The notes under the pieces: generated by a model
Database searches by the model: none
What the model was told of the DNA's origin: nothing
Seen by the model: only the letters and a program-made list of their open reading frames with translations
Part shown: one piece after another, positions 1 through 7,607 of the stretch
Position numbering within the stretch: position 1 is the first letter of the stretch
How the letters are laid out: each line of letters starts with the position of its first letter
Origin: Deltaproteobacteria bacterium
GTDB lineage: Bacteria > Desulfobacterota > DSM-4660 > Desulfatiglandales > HGW-15
Direction of reading: 5' to 3'
Assembly: GCA_020060215.1 (NCBI GenBank)
Contig: JAGVAP010000054.1
Location: forward strand, 1 to 64,000
DNA length: 64,000 nucleotides
Translations under genes and position numbers: made by a program

Positions 1-2
1 GG

Positions 3-731
3 TTCATGAACACGCTGAAGCTCGAGGGGGAGAAGCACAACATCCGGGTGAACACGATCGTGCCGCTGGCCGGGACGAGGCTGACCGAGGGGGTGCTCCT
101 CGGGGAGCTCTTCGAGCGGTTGAGGCCGGAGTTCGTGGCCCCCATGGTCCTCTACCTGTGCGCGGATGTGTGCGGGGAGAACGGGATGATCTTCAACGCG
201 GGCGCCGGGATCTTCAGCCGATCGGCCGTGGTGACCGGCCCGGGTGCATTGCTCGGAGACGGGAAGCGGCCGGTGGCGGTGGAGGAGATCCAGCGGAGCT
301 GGGAGGCCGTCAACCGGTTGGAAGGCGCCAGGGAGTTCCCCAATGCCATGGCCGCCTATGCGCCGATGATGCAGGACGAACCCCCGAAGCCGGAACCCGG
401 AGGCGCCGGCGGCCTGACCCCCGGCAGGATCTTCGATCGCATACCGGACGCCTTTCAGAAAGACAGGGCGGCCGGGGTGAACGCCGTCTTCCAGTTCGTG
501 CTCTCCGGGCCGGGTGGAGGATCGTGGCATGTGACGGTGAAGGACGGCGGCTGCGCCGTCCGGGAGGGAGTCCACGAGCGGCCCACGACGACCATCCGGA
601 TGGCCGACGAGGATTTCGTCAGGCTGATCAAGGGCGAGCTGAATGCGATGAAGGCGTACACGGGGGGGAAGCTCAAGGTCGAGGGCGACCTCATGAAGTC
701 GCAGCTGATCGAGAAGCTGTTCAAGTTCTGA
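3..731 (+). CDS. Short-chain dehydrogenase tail fused to SCP2 domain (5' partial)
   Basis: The reading frame is already open at base 3, so the ATG at 6 is probably internal and the gene starts before the window. The first ~65 residues match the end of a short-chain dehydrogenase/reductase (the NTIVPLAGTRLTEG loop follows the catalytic Tyr-Lys in this family; the catalytic residues themselves lie outside the window). After a Pro/Gly-rich linker, residues ~130-241 form an SCP2 sterol-carrier domain, with TTTIRMADEDFVRLIKGEL and NAMKAYTGGKLKVEGD. SDR plus SCP2 is the arrangement seen, with an extra hydratase, in peroxisomal multifunctional enzyme 2. A role as 3-hydroxyacyl-CoA dehydrogenase for bulky acyl-CoA is inferred from the thiolase and acyl-CoA dehydrogenases that follow on the same strand. 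Confidence 0.8.
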   Translation, partial: FMNTLKLEGEKHNIRVNTIVPLAGTRLTEGVLLGELFERLRPEFVAPMVLYLCADVCGENGMIFNAGAGIFSRSAVVTGPGALLGDGKRPVAVEEIQRSWEAVNRLEGAREFPNAMAAYAPMMQDEPPKPEPGGAGGLTPGRIFDRIPDAFQKDRAAGVNAVFQFVLSGPGGGSWHVTVKDGGCAVREGVHERPTTTIRMADEDFVRLIKGELNAMKAYTGGKLKVEGDLMKSQLIEKLFKF

Positions 732-772
732 AAAGACGGGTCTCTCAGATCATCGGGACGGGCTGCCGTGAA

Positions 773-856
773 GTAGGACGGGTGGAGCGGAGCGAAACCC
801 GTGCGGAGGGTGGGGCCTGGATGGCGATGGGTTCCGCTGCGCTCCATCCATCCTAC
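773..856. repeat. Palindromic intergenic repeat, GTAGGATGGGT family, copy 1
   Basis: Two inverted arms face each other. The left arm begins GTAGGACGGGTGGAGCGGAG at 773 and the right arm ends GCTCCATCCATCCTAC at 856, with GAAACCC/GGGTTCC at the inner ends. The same arms recur as a pair at 22919-23017 and singly at 47029-47059. It would fold into a long hairpin in transcripts between the SDR-SCP2 gene and the thiolase. Such REP-like palindromes are common between proteobacterial genes. Confidence 0.8.
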
Positions 857-895
857 CGGGACAGCCTCTGCGATCGGGACAGGGGGTGATCTTCT

Positions 896-2104
896 ATGGC
901 TACGGGAATCAGGGACAAGGTGGCGATCATCGGGATGGGCTGCAGCCGCTTCGGGGAGCGCTGGGAACTAGGCGCCGAGGAGCTCATGGTCGAGGCCTAT
1001 ACCGAGTGCCTCCAGGATGCCGGGATCGAGCCGGACGATATCCAGGCGGCCTGGCTGGGCACCTGCTATGAAGAGATCAACGTGGGCAAGAGCGGACTGC
1101 CCCTGGCGATGAACCTCAGGCTTCCTTTCATCCCGGTCACCAGGGTGGAGAACTACTGCGCGAGCGGGACCGAGTCCTTTCGCGGCGCGGTCTACGCGGT
1201 CGCGTCGGGCGCCTATGACATCTGCCTCGCCCTCGGGGTGGAAAAGCTGAAGGACACGGGCTTCGGCGGCCTCCCCAACATGGTCGCCTCCAACGTGGGC
1301 TCTCTGATCTGGCTCTGGAACCCCAACATGAGCGCCCCGGGCTCCTTTGCCCAGCTTGCCACCGCCTACGCCGCCAAATACCGGATCCCGGAGCAGGATC
1401 TCAAGAGGGCCATGGCGCAGGTGTCGGTCAAGAGCCATGAGAACGGCTCCCGGAACCCCAAGGCCCACCTGCGAAAACCGGTCACGCTGCAGCAGGTCAT
1501 GGACGCTCCCATCATCGCCTACCCGCTCGGGCTCTTCGACTGCTGCGGTGTGAGCGACGGGTCCGCATGCGCCATCGTCACCACGGTGGAGAAGGCGATG
1601 GACATGGGCAAGAAGAACCCGGTCACCGTCAAGGCCCTTCAGCTCGCGCTGAGCAGCGGCGAGGAGATGGGGTTCAACGACTGGGACGGGGATCACTTCA
1701 TGACCACCGCCCGCTGCAGCGTGAGGGCCTACGAGGAGGCCGGCATCACCAACCCCCGCGAAGAGATCAACATGATGGAGCTCCACGACTGCTTCTCCAT
1801 TACGGAGCTGGTGACCTATGAAGACCTCCACATCTCGGAGAGGGGCAGGGCCTGGAAGGACTCCCTGGACGGATTCTACAACATCGACGGCCGGGTCCCT
1901 TGCCAGGTGGACGGCGGGCTCAAATGCTTCGGGCATCCCATCGGCGCCTCGGGGCTGCGGATGCTCTACGAGATGTACCTCCAGCTTCAGGGAAGGGCAG
2001 GGGAGAGGCAGCTCCCCGACCCGCGCTACGGCCTGACCCACAACCTCGGGGGCGTGCCTTTCATGAACGTCTGCAGCATCGCGATCGTGGGAAGATACAG
2101 GTAG
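896..2104 (+). CDS. SCP2-type thiolase (acetyl-CoA acetyltransferase family)
   Basis: 402 residues. This is a thiolase of the lipid-transfer (SCP-x) branch, expected to cleave 3-oxoacyl-CoA with CoA. The nucleophile lies in NYCASGTESFRG (Cys ~88) and the catalytic His in GHPIGASG near residue 350. The C-terminal strand NVCSIAIVG replaces the usual CxG loop with a Cys-Ser form, as in SCP2-type thiolases. The ATG at 896 follows an AGGGGG motif about 9 bases upstream. The next gene begins 9 bases after the stop, so the thiolase and both acyl-CoA dehydrogenases are probably co-transcribed. No DUF35 partner protein, often found with this thiolase type, is visible in the window. Substrate not determined. 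Confidence 0.88.
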   Translation: MATGIRDKVAIIGMGCSRFGERWELGAEELMVEAYTECLQDAGIEPDDIQAAWLGTCYEEINVGKSGLPLAMNLRLPFIPVTRVENYCASGTESFRGAVYAVASGAYDICLALGVEKLKDTGFGGLPNMVASNVGSLIWLWNPNMSAPGSFAQLATAYAAKYRIPEQDLKRAMAQVSVKSHENGSRNPKAHLRKPVTLQQVMDAPIIAYPLGLFDCCGVSDGSACAIVTTVEKAMDMGKKNPVTVKALQLALSSGEEMGFNDWDGDHFMTTARCSVRAYEEAGITNPREEINMMELHDCFSITELVTYEDLHISERGRAWKDSLDGFYNIDGRVPCQVDGGLKCFGHPIGASGLRMLYEMYLQLQGRAGERQLPDPRYGLTHNLGGVPFMNVCSIAIVGRYR

Positions 2105-2113
2105 CGTGTATCG

Positions 2114-3253
2114 ATGGACTTTGATCTGACCATCGAACAGAAGGAGATCCAGAAGGCGGCCCGGGAGTTCGCGAGGGGAGAGTTCGACCCGGAGCTGGTC
2201 CTGGAGTGCGACCGCATGCAGGAGTTCCCGCTCGAGGTGTGGAAGAAGGCCTGCACGCTGGGATTCACCGGCATCCACTTCCCGGAAGAGTACGGGGGAC
2301 AGGGTTTCGGCGTCCTCGAGAACGCGCTGATTGCGGAGGCCTTCTGCCGGCAGGACTCCGGCATGGGCTCCGCCCTGGCCCTTTCGGACCTCGGGGCGGA
2401 GATGATCCTGTCCCGCGGCACGGAGGACCAGAAGAAGAGGATCCTGCCCGCCGTCTGCCGGGGCACATCACCCATGACCCTTGCGTGGATGGAGGACGGT
2501 TACGCCCATGGACCGTTCGCCACCGTCGCCGAAAGAAAGGACGGAGGATTTGTCGTAAAGGGGAGGAAGTCCTTTGTCCCCTTCGCAGATCTCAGCCGGT
2601 TCCTCGGCGTCCTTTGCGAGGGCGGCAGGGGGGGAGCGCGCGGTCAGGACCTTCTCCTGATCGAGGGAGAACGGGAAGGGAAGGCGGTGGGGGCCAGGAG
2701 GGAGAAGCTGGGCATGAGGATGGTGCCCATGAACGACATCGCGTTCGAGTCCATGCGGCTGCCTCCGGAGGCCGTGATCGGCAGGGAGGGCGAGGGCGGA
2801 CTCCTCCTGCAGGAGCTCCTCGAGGCGGCCAGGGTGGAATGCGGCGCCATAGGGGTCGGGATCGCGCAGGGCGCCCTGGACAGGGCCGTCGAGTACAGCC
2901 GGAAAAGGGTGCAGTTCGGGAGGCCGATCGTGGCCTTCGAGGTGATCCGGAACAGGCTCTCCGACATGTTCGCCTCCGTGGAGGCGGCGCGCCACATCCT
3001 CCATCACGCCGCCTGCTCGATGGATCACGGGAAGCCGGACCGCAGGCTCATCCTCTTGACGAAGCGCGCCGCCTGCGAGGCGGCGCAGAGCGTCGCGAAC
3101 ACCGCGCTCCAGATCCACGGCGGGTACGGGTACATGACCGAAGGACAGATCGAGCACTTCTACAGGGATGCAAGGGCCCTGGAGCTCTTCCTGGAGCCTT
3201 CCTCCATCCAGAGAAGCCTGCTGGCAGAGGAGATCACCTCTTGGAGATCCTGA
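2114..3253 (+). CDS. Acyl-CoA dehydrogenase subunit lacking the usual catalytic Glu
   Basis: 379 residues with a full acyl-CoA dehydrogenase fold: N-terminal helices, a middle beta domain (~120-225) and a C-terminal helical domain with SRKRVQFGRPI (family FAD/tetramer segment) and IHGGYGYMTE. At the position where the family has GTxEIQR, this protein reads FLEPSSIQRS, so the catalytic base aligns with Ser364 (3203-3205). No Glu precedes the Arg of the alternative isovaleryl-CoA dehydrogenase-type site (AARVECGA). The gene overlaps the next acyl-CoA dehydrogenase by 13 bases. In actinobacterial steroid catabolism, such adjacent pairs form alpha2beta2 enzymes with a single catalytic subunit; this gene would be the non-catalytic one (inference). 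Confidence 0.88.
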   Translation: MDFDLTIEQKEIQKAAREFARGEFDPELVLECDRMQEFPLEVWKKACTLGFTGIHFPEEYGGQGFGVLENALIAEAFCRQDSGMGSALALSDLGAEMILSRGTEDQKKRILPAVCRGTSPMTLAWMEDGYAHGPFATVAERKDGGFVVKGRKSFVPFADLSRFLGVLCEGGRGGARGQDLLLIEGEREGKAVGARREKLGMRMVPMNDIAFESMRLPPEAVIGREGEGGLLLQELLEAARVECGAIGVGIAQGALDRAVEYSRKRVQFGRPIVAFEVIRNRLSDMFASVEAARHILHHAACSMDHGKPDRRLILLTKRAACEAAQSVANTALQIHGGYGYMTEGQIEHFYRDARALELFLEPSSIQRSLLAEEITSWRS

Positions 3254-4383
3254 AGTACACCGGCGAGCACCACCGTTACAGGGAGAGACTCCGTGCCTTT
3301 CTGGAAGAGGAGGTGATCCCCTTTGCCGATGGATGGGAGCGGGCCGGCATGGTCCCGAGATCGATCTGGCGGAGAATGGGGGAGGAGGGTTACCTCTGCA
3401 CGCAGGTGGAGCGGGAGTATGGGGGGCCGGGGCTGGACTTCCTCTATTCGGTGGTGACGATCGAGGAGCTGGCGCGGACCCGGCAGACAGGTCTTGCCGC
3501 GCCTCTGCACAGCGATGTGGTCGTTCCGTACATCGCGTCCTTCGGCTCCGAAGAGATCAAGAAAAGGTACCTCCCCCGGTGCGTCTCCGGGGAGATCATC
3601 ACCGCCATTGCCATGACCGAGCCGGATGCGGGTAGCGATCTGTCCTCCATGCGGACGACCGCCGTGGAGGAAGGGGAGTGCGTCGTCGTCAACGGAGAGA
3701 AGACATTCATCAGCAACGGGATCCACTGCGATCTCCTGGTGCTTGCCGCAAGAGACCCCGGCGTGGAGGATCCCTATCGGGGGATCGATCTCTACGCGGT
3801 GGAAGCAGGGAGTCCGGGATTCGAGAAGGGAAAGAGGCTCTCGAAAATGGGATGGCACAGCCAGGACACGGCCGAGCTCCTCTTCAGGGACTGCCGGATC
3901 CCTGTGGGGAACCGGCTGGGAACCAAGGGGGGCGGGTTCCTCATGCTCATGGAGAAGCTCCAGCAGGAACGGCTCATGTGCGCCGTCATGGCCGTTGCGG
4001 CGGCCGAGTACATCCTCGACGCGACCGTCGCCTTCTGCCGGGAAAAGGCGGTTTCCGGCAAGGCCGTCTCCAGGTCCCAGGAGGTCCAGTTCAGGATCGT
4101 CGATATGGCGACGGAGGCGAGGCTCGGAAGGACCTTCGTGGAGAAGCTCATCGCGGATCACATGGAGGGGAGACCGATCGTGGTGGAGGCCTCCATGGCA
4201 AAGTCCTGGACGACCGACATGGCCATGAGGATCGCCGACCGGAGCCTGGAGCTGCACGGCCTTTGCGGGTGCTGCGAGGATTACCCGCCGGCCCGGGCCT
4301 GGAGGGATGCAAGGGTCATGTCCATCTTTGCCGGGACCAACGAGATCATGAAAGGGATCGCAGCGAAGTTCATGGGACTATGA
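3241..4383 (+). CDS. Acyl-CoA dehydrogenase, catalytic partner
   Basis: 380 residues from a TTG at 3241, chosen because AGAGGAG lies about 7 bases upstream and because the protein start (MEILKYTGEHHRYRERL) fits the family; upstream sequence in this frame is a shadow of the preceding gene. Family signatures are AMTEPDAGSDLSSM (flavin/substrate loop, ~125-138) and SIFAGTNEIMKG near the C-terminus, whose Glu368 aligns with the catalytic base. It overlaps the upstream dehydrogenase by 13 bases, which implies coupled translation and probably a hetero-oligomer. Expected to be FAD-dependent, introducing a 2,3-double bond in acyl-CoA and passing electrons to electron-transfer flavoprotein. Substrate unknown. 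Confidence 0.9.
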   Translation: MEILKYTGEHHRYRERLRAFLEEEVIPFADGWERAGMVPRSIWRRMGEEGYLCTQVEREYGGPGLDFLYSVVTIEELARTRQTGLAAPLHSDVVVPYIASFGSEEIKKRYLPRCVSGEIITAIAMTEPDAGSDLSSMRTTAVEEGECVVVNGEKTFISNGIHCDLLVLAARDPGVEDPYRGIDLYAVEAGSPGFEKGKRLSKMGWHSQDTAELLFRDCRIPVGNRLGTKGGGFLMLMEKLQQERLMCAVMAVAAAEYILDATVAFCREKAVSGKAVSRSQEVQFRIVDMATEARLGRTFVEKLIADHMEGRPIVVEASMAKSWTTDMAMRIADRSLELHGLCGCCEDYPPARAWRDARVMSIFAGTNEIMKGIAAKFMGL

Positions 4384-4423
4384 GTCCCTTGACCTTTGTC
4401 CTTGGTCATTCGTGGACCCATCC

Positions 4424-4452
4424 TTGACAATCCACCCCTTTCGTAATAGTCC
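4424..4452 (+). promoter_or_regulatory. Possible sigma70 promoter before the cupin gene
   Basis: A perfect TTGACA (4424-4429) is followed 17 bases later by a poor -10 (TAGTCC) or 14 bases later by TAATAG. It lies in the gap between the dehydrogenase operon and the cupin gene. The -10 is weak, so this is only a candidate. Confidence 0.3.
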
Positions 4453-4507
4453 GGAACGGAAAACCGCTGTCGTTGCATCGCCCGAACCCCGAACAGGAGG
4501 TGGAGCT

Positions 4508-4900
4508 TTGGAGGCAGGGAGGCTGGAAGAAGACCATCGGCCGTGGGGCTGGTACAGGGTTCTTGCCGACGAACCGGATCACAAGGTCAAGAGGATCGTG
4601 GTCTATCCGGGGCAGAGGCTGAGCCTGCAGAGGCACCAACGCCGCTCCGAGCACTGGTACTTCGTCCAGGGTAAGGCGGTCGTGACCCGAAACGAGGAAG
4701 AGATCCCCGTTCACGAGGGCATCAGCGTGGACATCCCCGTGGGCTCATGGCACCGCATCAGCAACCCCGGGAGGGAGGACGCGGTCTTGATCGAGGTGCA
4801 GACCGGGGCATATTTCGGGGAGGACGACATCGAGCGCGCCGAAGACGACTACGGCCGCCTCGGACTCGGCCTGGGCGCGATCAAGCCCTCTACGGAATAG
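4508..4900 (+). CDS. Cupin, mannose-6-phosphate isomerase type II-like
   Basis: 130 residues from TTG 4508, selected because AGGAGG at 4495-4500 lies 7 bases upstream; the frame is open further up but has no comparable ribosome site. The protein is a single small cupin barrel matching the C-terminal isomerase domain of bifunctional mannose-1-phosphate guanylyltransferase/phosphomannose isomerases: RPWGWYRVL, then QRLSLQRHQRRSEHWYFV (metal-binding His/Glu set) and SVDIPVGSWHRISNPG. Predicted to interconvert mannose-6-phosphate and fructose-6-phosphate, or to be a related stand-alone cupin. It stands alone between the beta-oxidation operon and convergent selA. Confidence 0.85.
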   Translation: MEAGRLEEDHRPWGWYRVLADEPDHKVKRIVVYPGQRLSLQRHQRRSEHWYFVQGKAVVTRNEEEIPVHEGISVDIPVGSWHRISNPGREDAVLIEVQTGAYFGEDDIERAEDDYGRLGLGLGAIKPSTE

Positions 4901-5008
4901 CTGAACCGCAAAGGCGCGGGTCTCTTCACCTGGCGGGTGGTGCCCCGGCGGGCGAAAAAACCACTTCCCTTCTCGGCGGACGCCGCGTCCCGGCGGTCCG
5001 GTTCGTCT

Positions 5009-6421
5009 CTATCCTGCGATCGAACGGACCGCCGAAGCCACCACCTTCAACTCGTCTTCCTGGATGGTCCGGAGGTCGAGCAGGACCCGATCCTTCTCCA
5101 CCCTGGAGATAATGGGAGGTCCGTACCGCCGCAGCTCTTCTTCGATCCTGCTCGCGGAGATGTCGCCGGGCCTGATGCAGAGGAGTCTGGTCGGCATGGC
5201 GAAGAGGGGCATGGCCCCACCCCCGACCTTGGAGTTTCCGTCCGTCAGCTCCAGGTGAAACCTCGTGGTCTTCAGGCTGCCGATCATCCTCAGGAGCCGC
5301 CTCGCCTTGGCTTTCAGCTCCTCATAGGGCTGGGTGACCATCCTCAAGGTCGGAATCTCCCTCACCGCCCGGTTCTCGTCCCGGTAGAGCTTCAGGGTCT
5401 CCTCGAGGGCGAGGAGGGTGAGCTTGTCGATCCTCAGCGCCCTGGACAGCTGATTCCTGCGGATCGCCTCCACCAGCCCCTTTTTCCCGACGATGATCCC
5501 GGCTTGCGGTCCGCCGAGCATCTTGTCCCCGCTGAAGGTGACCAGGTCGACACCGGCGGCAACCACCTCCTGGACGGTGGGCTCCTTTGCAAGGCCGTAT
5601 TTGGAGAAATCGATCAGACACCCGCTGCCCAGGTCTTCCATGACGGGGATGGAGTACTTCCGGCCGAGGGCGGAGAGCTCCTGCGTCTCGACCTGACTGG
5701 TGAATCCCACCACCTGGAAGTTGCTCTGGTGCACCTTGAGGAGCAGGGCGGTATCCGCGCCGATGACCTCTTCGTAATCCCGCAGGTGCGTCTTGTTGGT
5801 CGTGCCGACCTCCACCATCCTTGCGCCGCTCCTGCGCATGACATCGGGTATCCGGAAGGATCCCCCGATCTCCACCAGCTGGCCGCGGGATACGACCACC
5901 TCCCGACCCTTGGCCAGGGTGTCCAGGGAAACGAGCACGGCCGCGGCATTGTTGTTGACCACCATGGCCGCCTCCGCGGAGGTCAGTTCCTTGAGGATCT
6001 CCTCCACGTGGTCGTGGCGGCTGCCGCGTCTCCCCAGCTCCAGGTCGTATTCGAGGTTGCTGTATCCGCCGGCAACGGGCCGAAACCTCTCCAGCGCCGG
6101 TTCGGCCAAGATGGAGCGGCCCAGGTTGGTGTGGACGACGATCCCCGTAGCATTGATGAGGGGCCTGAGCCTGGAGGACCCGAGCGCCCGGAGATCATTC
6201 CGAACCGTCTCCAGGATGCGGTCGACCTGGAATATGGAGAAGTCCTCGATGGGCTGATCGGATTCCGCCTTCCTGCGCAGATCCTCCAGGGCGCGGTGGA
6301 CGGCCTTCAAGGTCAGATTCCTCGGAAACGATTTCGATATCTCCGCCAGTCCCGGGCTGCCGAGGATGCGGCCCACGGCGGGTATCCTCTTCAATACCTC
6401 CTGTCTATTGCGCCGTTCCAT
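5009..6421 (-). CDS. selA: L-seryl-tRNA(Sec) selenium transferase
   Basis: 470 residues from the ATG at 6421, where AAGGAG sits 7 bases upstream; a longer frame to 6472 lacks a ribosome site. It is a PLP-dependent fold-type I enzyme that converts Ser-tRNA(Sec) to Sec-tRNA(Sec) with selenophosphate. Visible marks are the N-terminal domain with RIPAVGRIL, the conserved LINATGIVVHTNLGRS, and the PLP-lysine motif TFSGDKMLGGPQAG. Its presence implies that the organism makes selenoproteins, but selB, selD and selC are not in the window and no gene here shows an interrupting in-frame TGA. It is transcribed away from the tRNA-His gene, sharing a ~100-base divergent region. Confidence 0.95.
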   Translation of the reverse strand: MERRNRQEVLKRIPAVGRILGSPGLAEISKSFPRNLTLKAVHRALEDLRRKAESDQPIEDFSIFQVDRILETVRNDLRALGSSRLRPLINATGIVVHTNLGRSILAEPALERFRPVAGGYSNLEYDLELGRRGSRHDHVEEILKELTSAEAAMVVNNNAAAVLVSLDTLAKGREVVVSRGQLVEIGGSFRIPDVMRRSGARMVEVGTTNKTHLRDYEEVIGADTALLLKVHQSNFQVVGFTSQVETQELSALGRKYSIPVMEDLGSGCLIDFSKYGLAKEPTVQEVVAAGVDLVTFSGDKMLGGPQAGIIVGKKGLVEAIRRNQLSRALRIDKLTLLALEETLKLYRDENRAVREIPTLRMVTQPYEELKAKARRLLRMIGSLKTTRFHLELTDGNSKVGGGAMPLFAMPTRLLCIRPGDISASRIEEELRRYGPPIISRVEKDRVLLDLRTIQEDELKVVASAVRSIAG

Positions 6422-6479
6422 GGACGATCTCCTTGAACTCCCCGCCTTCCCCGAGACCCCGGCGAGCGGCAAGTTTTTG

Positions 6480-6507
6480 TTGCAAATGCGGGAAAAGCTG
6501 CTAGATT
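6480..6507 (+). promoter_or_regulatory. Promoter of the tRNA-His gene
   Basis: TTGCAA (6480-6485), a 16-base spacer and TAGATT (6502-6507) place the -10 box about 13 bases before the tRNA. The motifs are near-consensus and the position is right for a stand-alone tRNA transcription unit. Confidence 0.5.
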
Positions 6508-6520
6508 ACAATCTAATCAT

Positions 6521-6598
6521 GGTGGGTGTAGCTCAATTGGTTAGAGCACTGGGTTGTGGCCCCAGAGGTCGTGGGTTCGAGTCCCATCACTCACCCCA
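6521..6598 (+). tRNA. tRNA-His (GTG)
   Basis: A complete cloverleaf can be drawn. The acceptor stem GTGGGTG pairs with CACTCAC (one G-T pair), with an extra G at -1 (6521) facing discriminator C73, the tRNA-His hallmark. The anticodon stem CTGGG/CCCAG encloses TTGTGGC with anticodon GTG at 6556-6558. The T arm is GTGGG-TTCGAGT-CCCAT. The 3' CCA is encoded (6596-6598). It is a single-gene unit with its own promoter and terminator. Confidence 0.97.
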
Positions 6599-6612
6599 TC
6601 ATCTGCAGAAAC

Positions 6613-6638
6613 AAGGGGGGCGACCCCCCTTTTTTTTA
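6613..6638 (+). terminator. Rho-independent terminator of tRNA-His
   Basis: A GGGGGG-CGA-CCCCCC hairpin followed directly by a run of nine T, starting 15 bases after the tRNA CCA end. Confidence 0.9.
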
Positions 6639-6699
6639 GTATTTTGTCCCCTTTAGCACGTTTTCAGTCTGAATAAAAGGGAATTTCTCCGGAGGCAAA

Positions 6700-7200
6700 A
6701 TGACCGATCAGGATCTGCTGAAGGGTAAGAAAATCCTCGTGGTGGACGACGAACCCGACATCCTCGATACCCTGGAGGAGCTCCTGTCCAACGCCGAAGT
6801 CGTCCCGGCATCCAGTTTCGAATCCGCAAGATCACACCTGGAAGGGTCCCGCTTCGATCTGGCCGTCCTCGATATCATGGGGGTGAACGGGTACGAGCTC
6901 CTGGGGATCTGCAACAGGAGGAACATCCCGGCCGTGATGTTGACTTCCCATGCACTGACCCCTGAAAACATCGTCAAATCCTTCAAGCTGGGCGCCGCCT
7001 CTTTCGTTCCCAAGGACAGGATCGTCGATGTCCCGAACATCCTGAAAGACGTCTTTGAAGCACAGGCGAGGGGAGAACACCTCGGGGCCCGATGGGCGGC
7101 CAGGATAGGCGAGGCGTACTGGGAGAAGAAGTTCGGGGCGAACTGGAAGGACAAGGAGAAGAAGTTCTGGAGGAGTTTTGGAGGCCCCGAAAAGGTCTGA
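6700..7200 (+). CDS. Orphan response-regulator receiver protein
   Basis: 166 residues, preceded by GGAGG. Residues ~10-125 are a receiver domain with all catalytic positions: acidic pair Asp16-Asp17, phosphoacceptor Asp58 (AVLDIMG), Thr82 (VMLTSHA) and Lys105 (FVPKD). The remaining ~40 residues are Lys/Trp-rich (YWEKKFGANWKDKEKKFW) and are not a DNA-binding or enzymatic output domain I recognise. No kinase is adjacent; the closest is the histidine kinase at 57.9 kb. Probably a phosphorelay or protein-interaction module. Confidence 0.88.
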   Translation: MTDQDLLKGKKILVVDDEPDILDTLEELLSNAEVVPASSFESARSHLEGSRFDLAVLDIMGVNGYELLGICNRRNIPAVMLTSHALTPENIVKSFKLGAASFVPKDRIVDVPNILKDVFEAQARGEHLGARWAARIGEAYWEKKFGANWKDKEKKFWRSFGGPEKV

Positions 7201-7295
7201 GTCGTTCTGTGATCCTCTGATTCACCGAGAAATATACCCGCATCCTGGGCGGGTATCCTACAATGCAGGAACTCATCAAAAAAAAGGACACGAGG

Positions 7296-7607
7296 ATGGG
7301 AAGGGAAGAGCCGCCGAAAAGGGTGACTTTGGTGGGGTGGGTCGTCCCGGGGAACTGGGACAATGAAGGGAATGTGATCGGCATCCACTTCCAGGTAGAC
7401 AAAGACCGGTACGTGGTCGAGCTCAATGAGCTGGGTGAGGAGCTCTTTGACTTCCTGGAGGAAGAGGTCAGGGTGAACGGGGTCACGGGCACCGCGAGAA
7501 ACGGGACCAAGCGGATCCGGATCACCTCCTACGAAGTCCTCCGAGACGAGGACCTGGAGGAGGCCGGCGGGGAAGACCCCGGCATGGACAGGGAAGACAG
7601 GGGCTAA
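7296..7607 (+). CDS. Conserved-looking small hypothetical protein
   Basis: 103 residues from ATG 7296, preferred over the in-frame ATG at 7263 because AAGGA lies 7 bases upstream. It is a small beta-rich protein (RVTLVGWVVPGNWDNEGN, RYVVELNELGEELFDFLEE, VNGVTGTARNGTKRIRITSY) with an acidic tail. The strand pattern suggests an OB-like or SH3-like barrel, but I recognise no family. It follows the receiver gene on the same strand, and its stop overlaps the convergent MFS gene by 4 bases. Confidence 0.65.
   Translation: MGREEPPKRVTLVGWVVPGNWDNEGNVIGIHFQVDKDRYVVELNELGEELFDFLEEEVRVNGVTGTARNGTKRIRITSYEVLRDEDLEEAGGEDPGMDREDRG

Noticed and set aside
968..2278. 436-codon minus-strand frame opposite the thiolase
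   Set aside because: Antisense shadow caused by high GC codon bias; the plus strand encodes a clear thiolase.
5009..6421. Search for selenoprotein genes near selA
   Set aside because: No gene in the window is interrupted by an in-frame TGA followed by continued homology that I can see.
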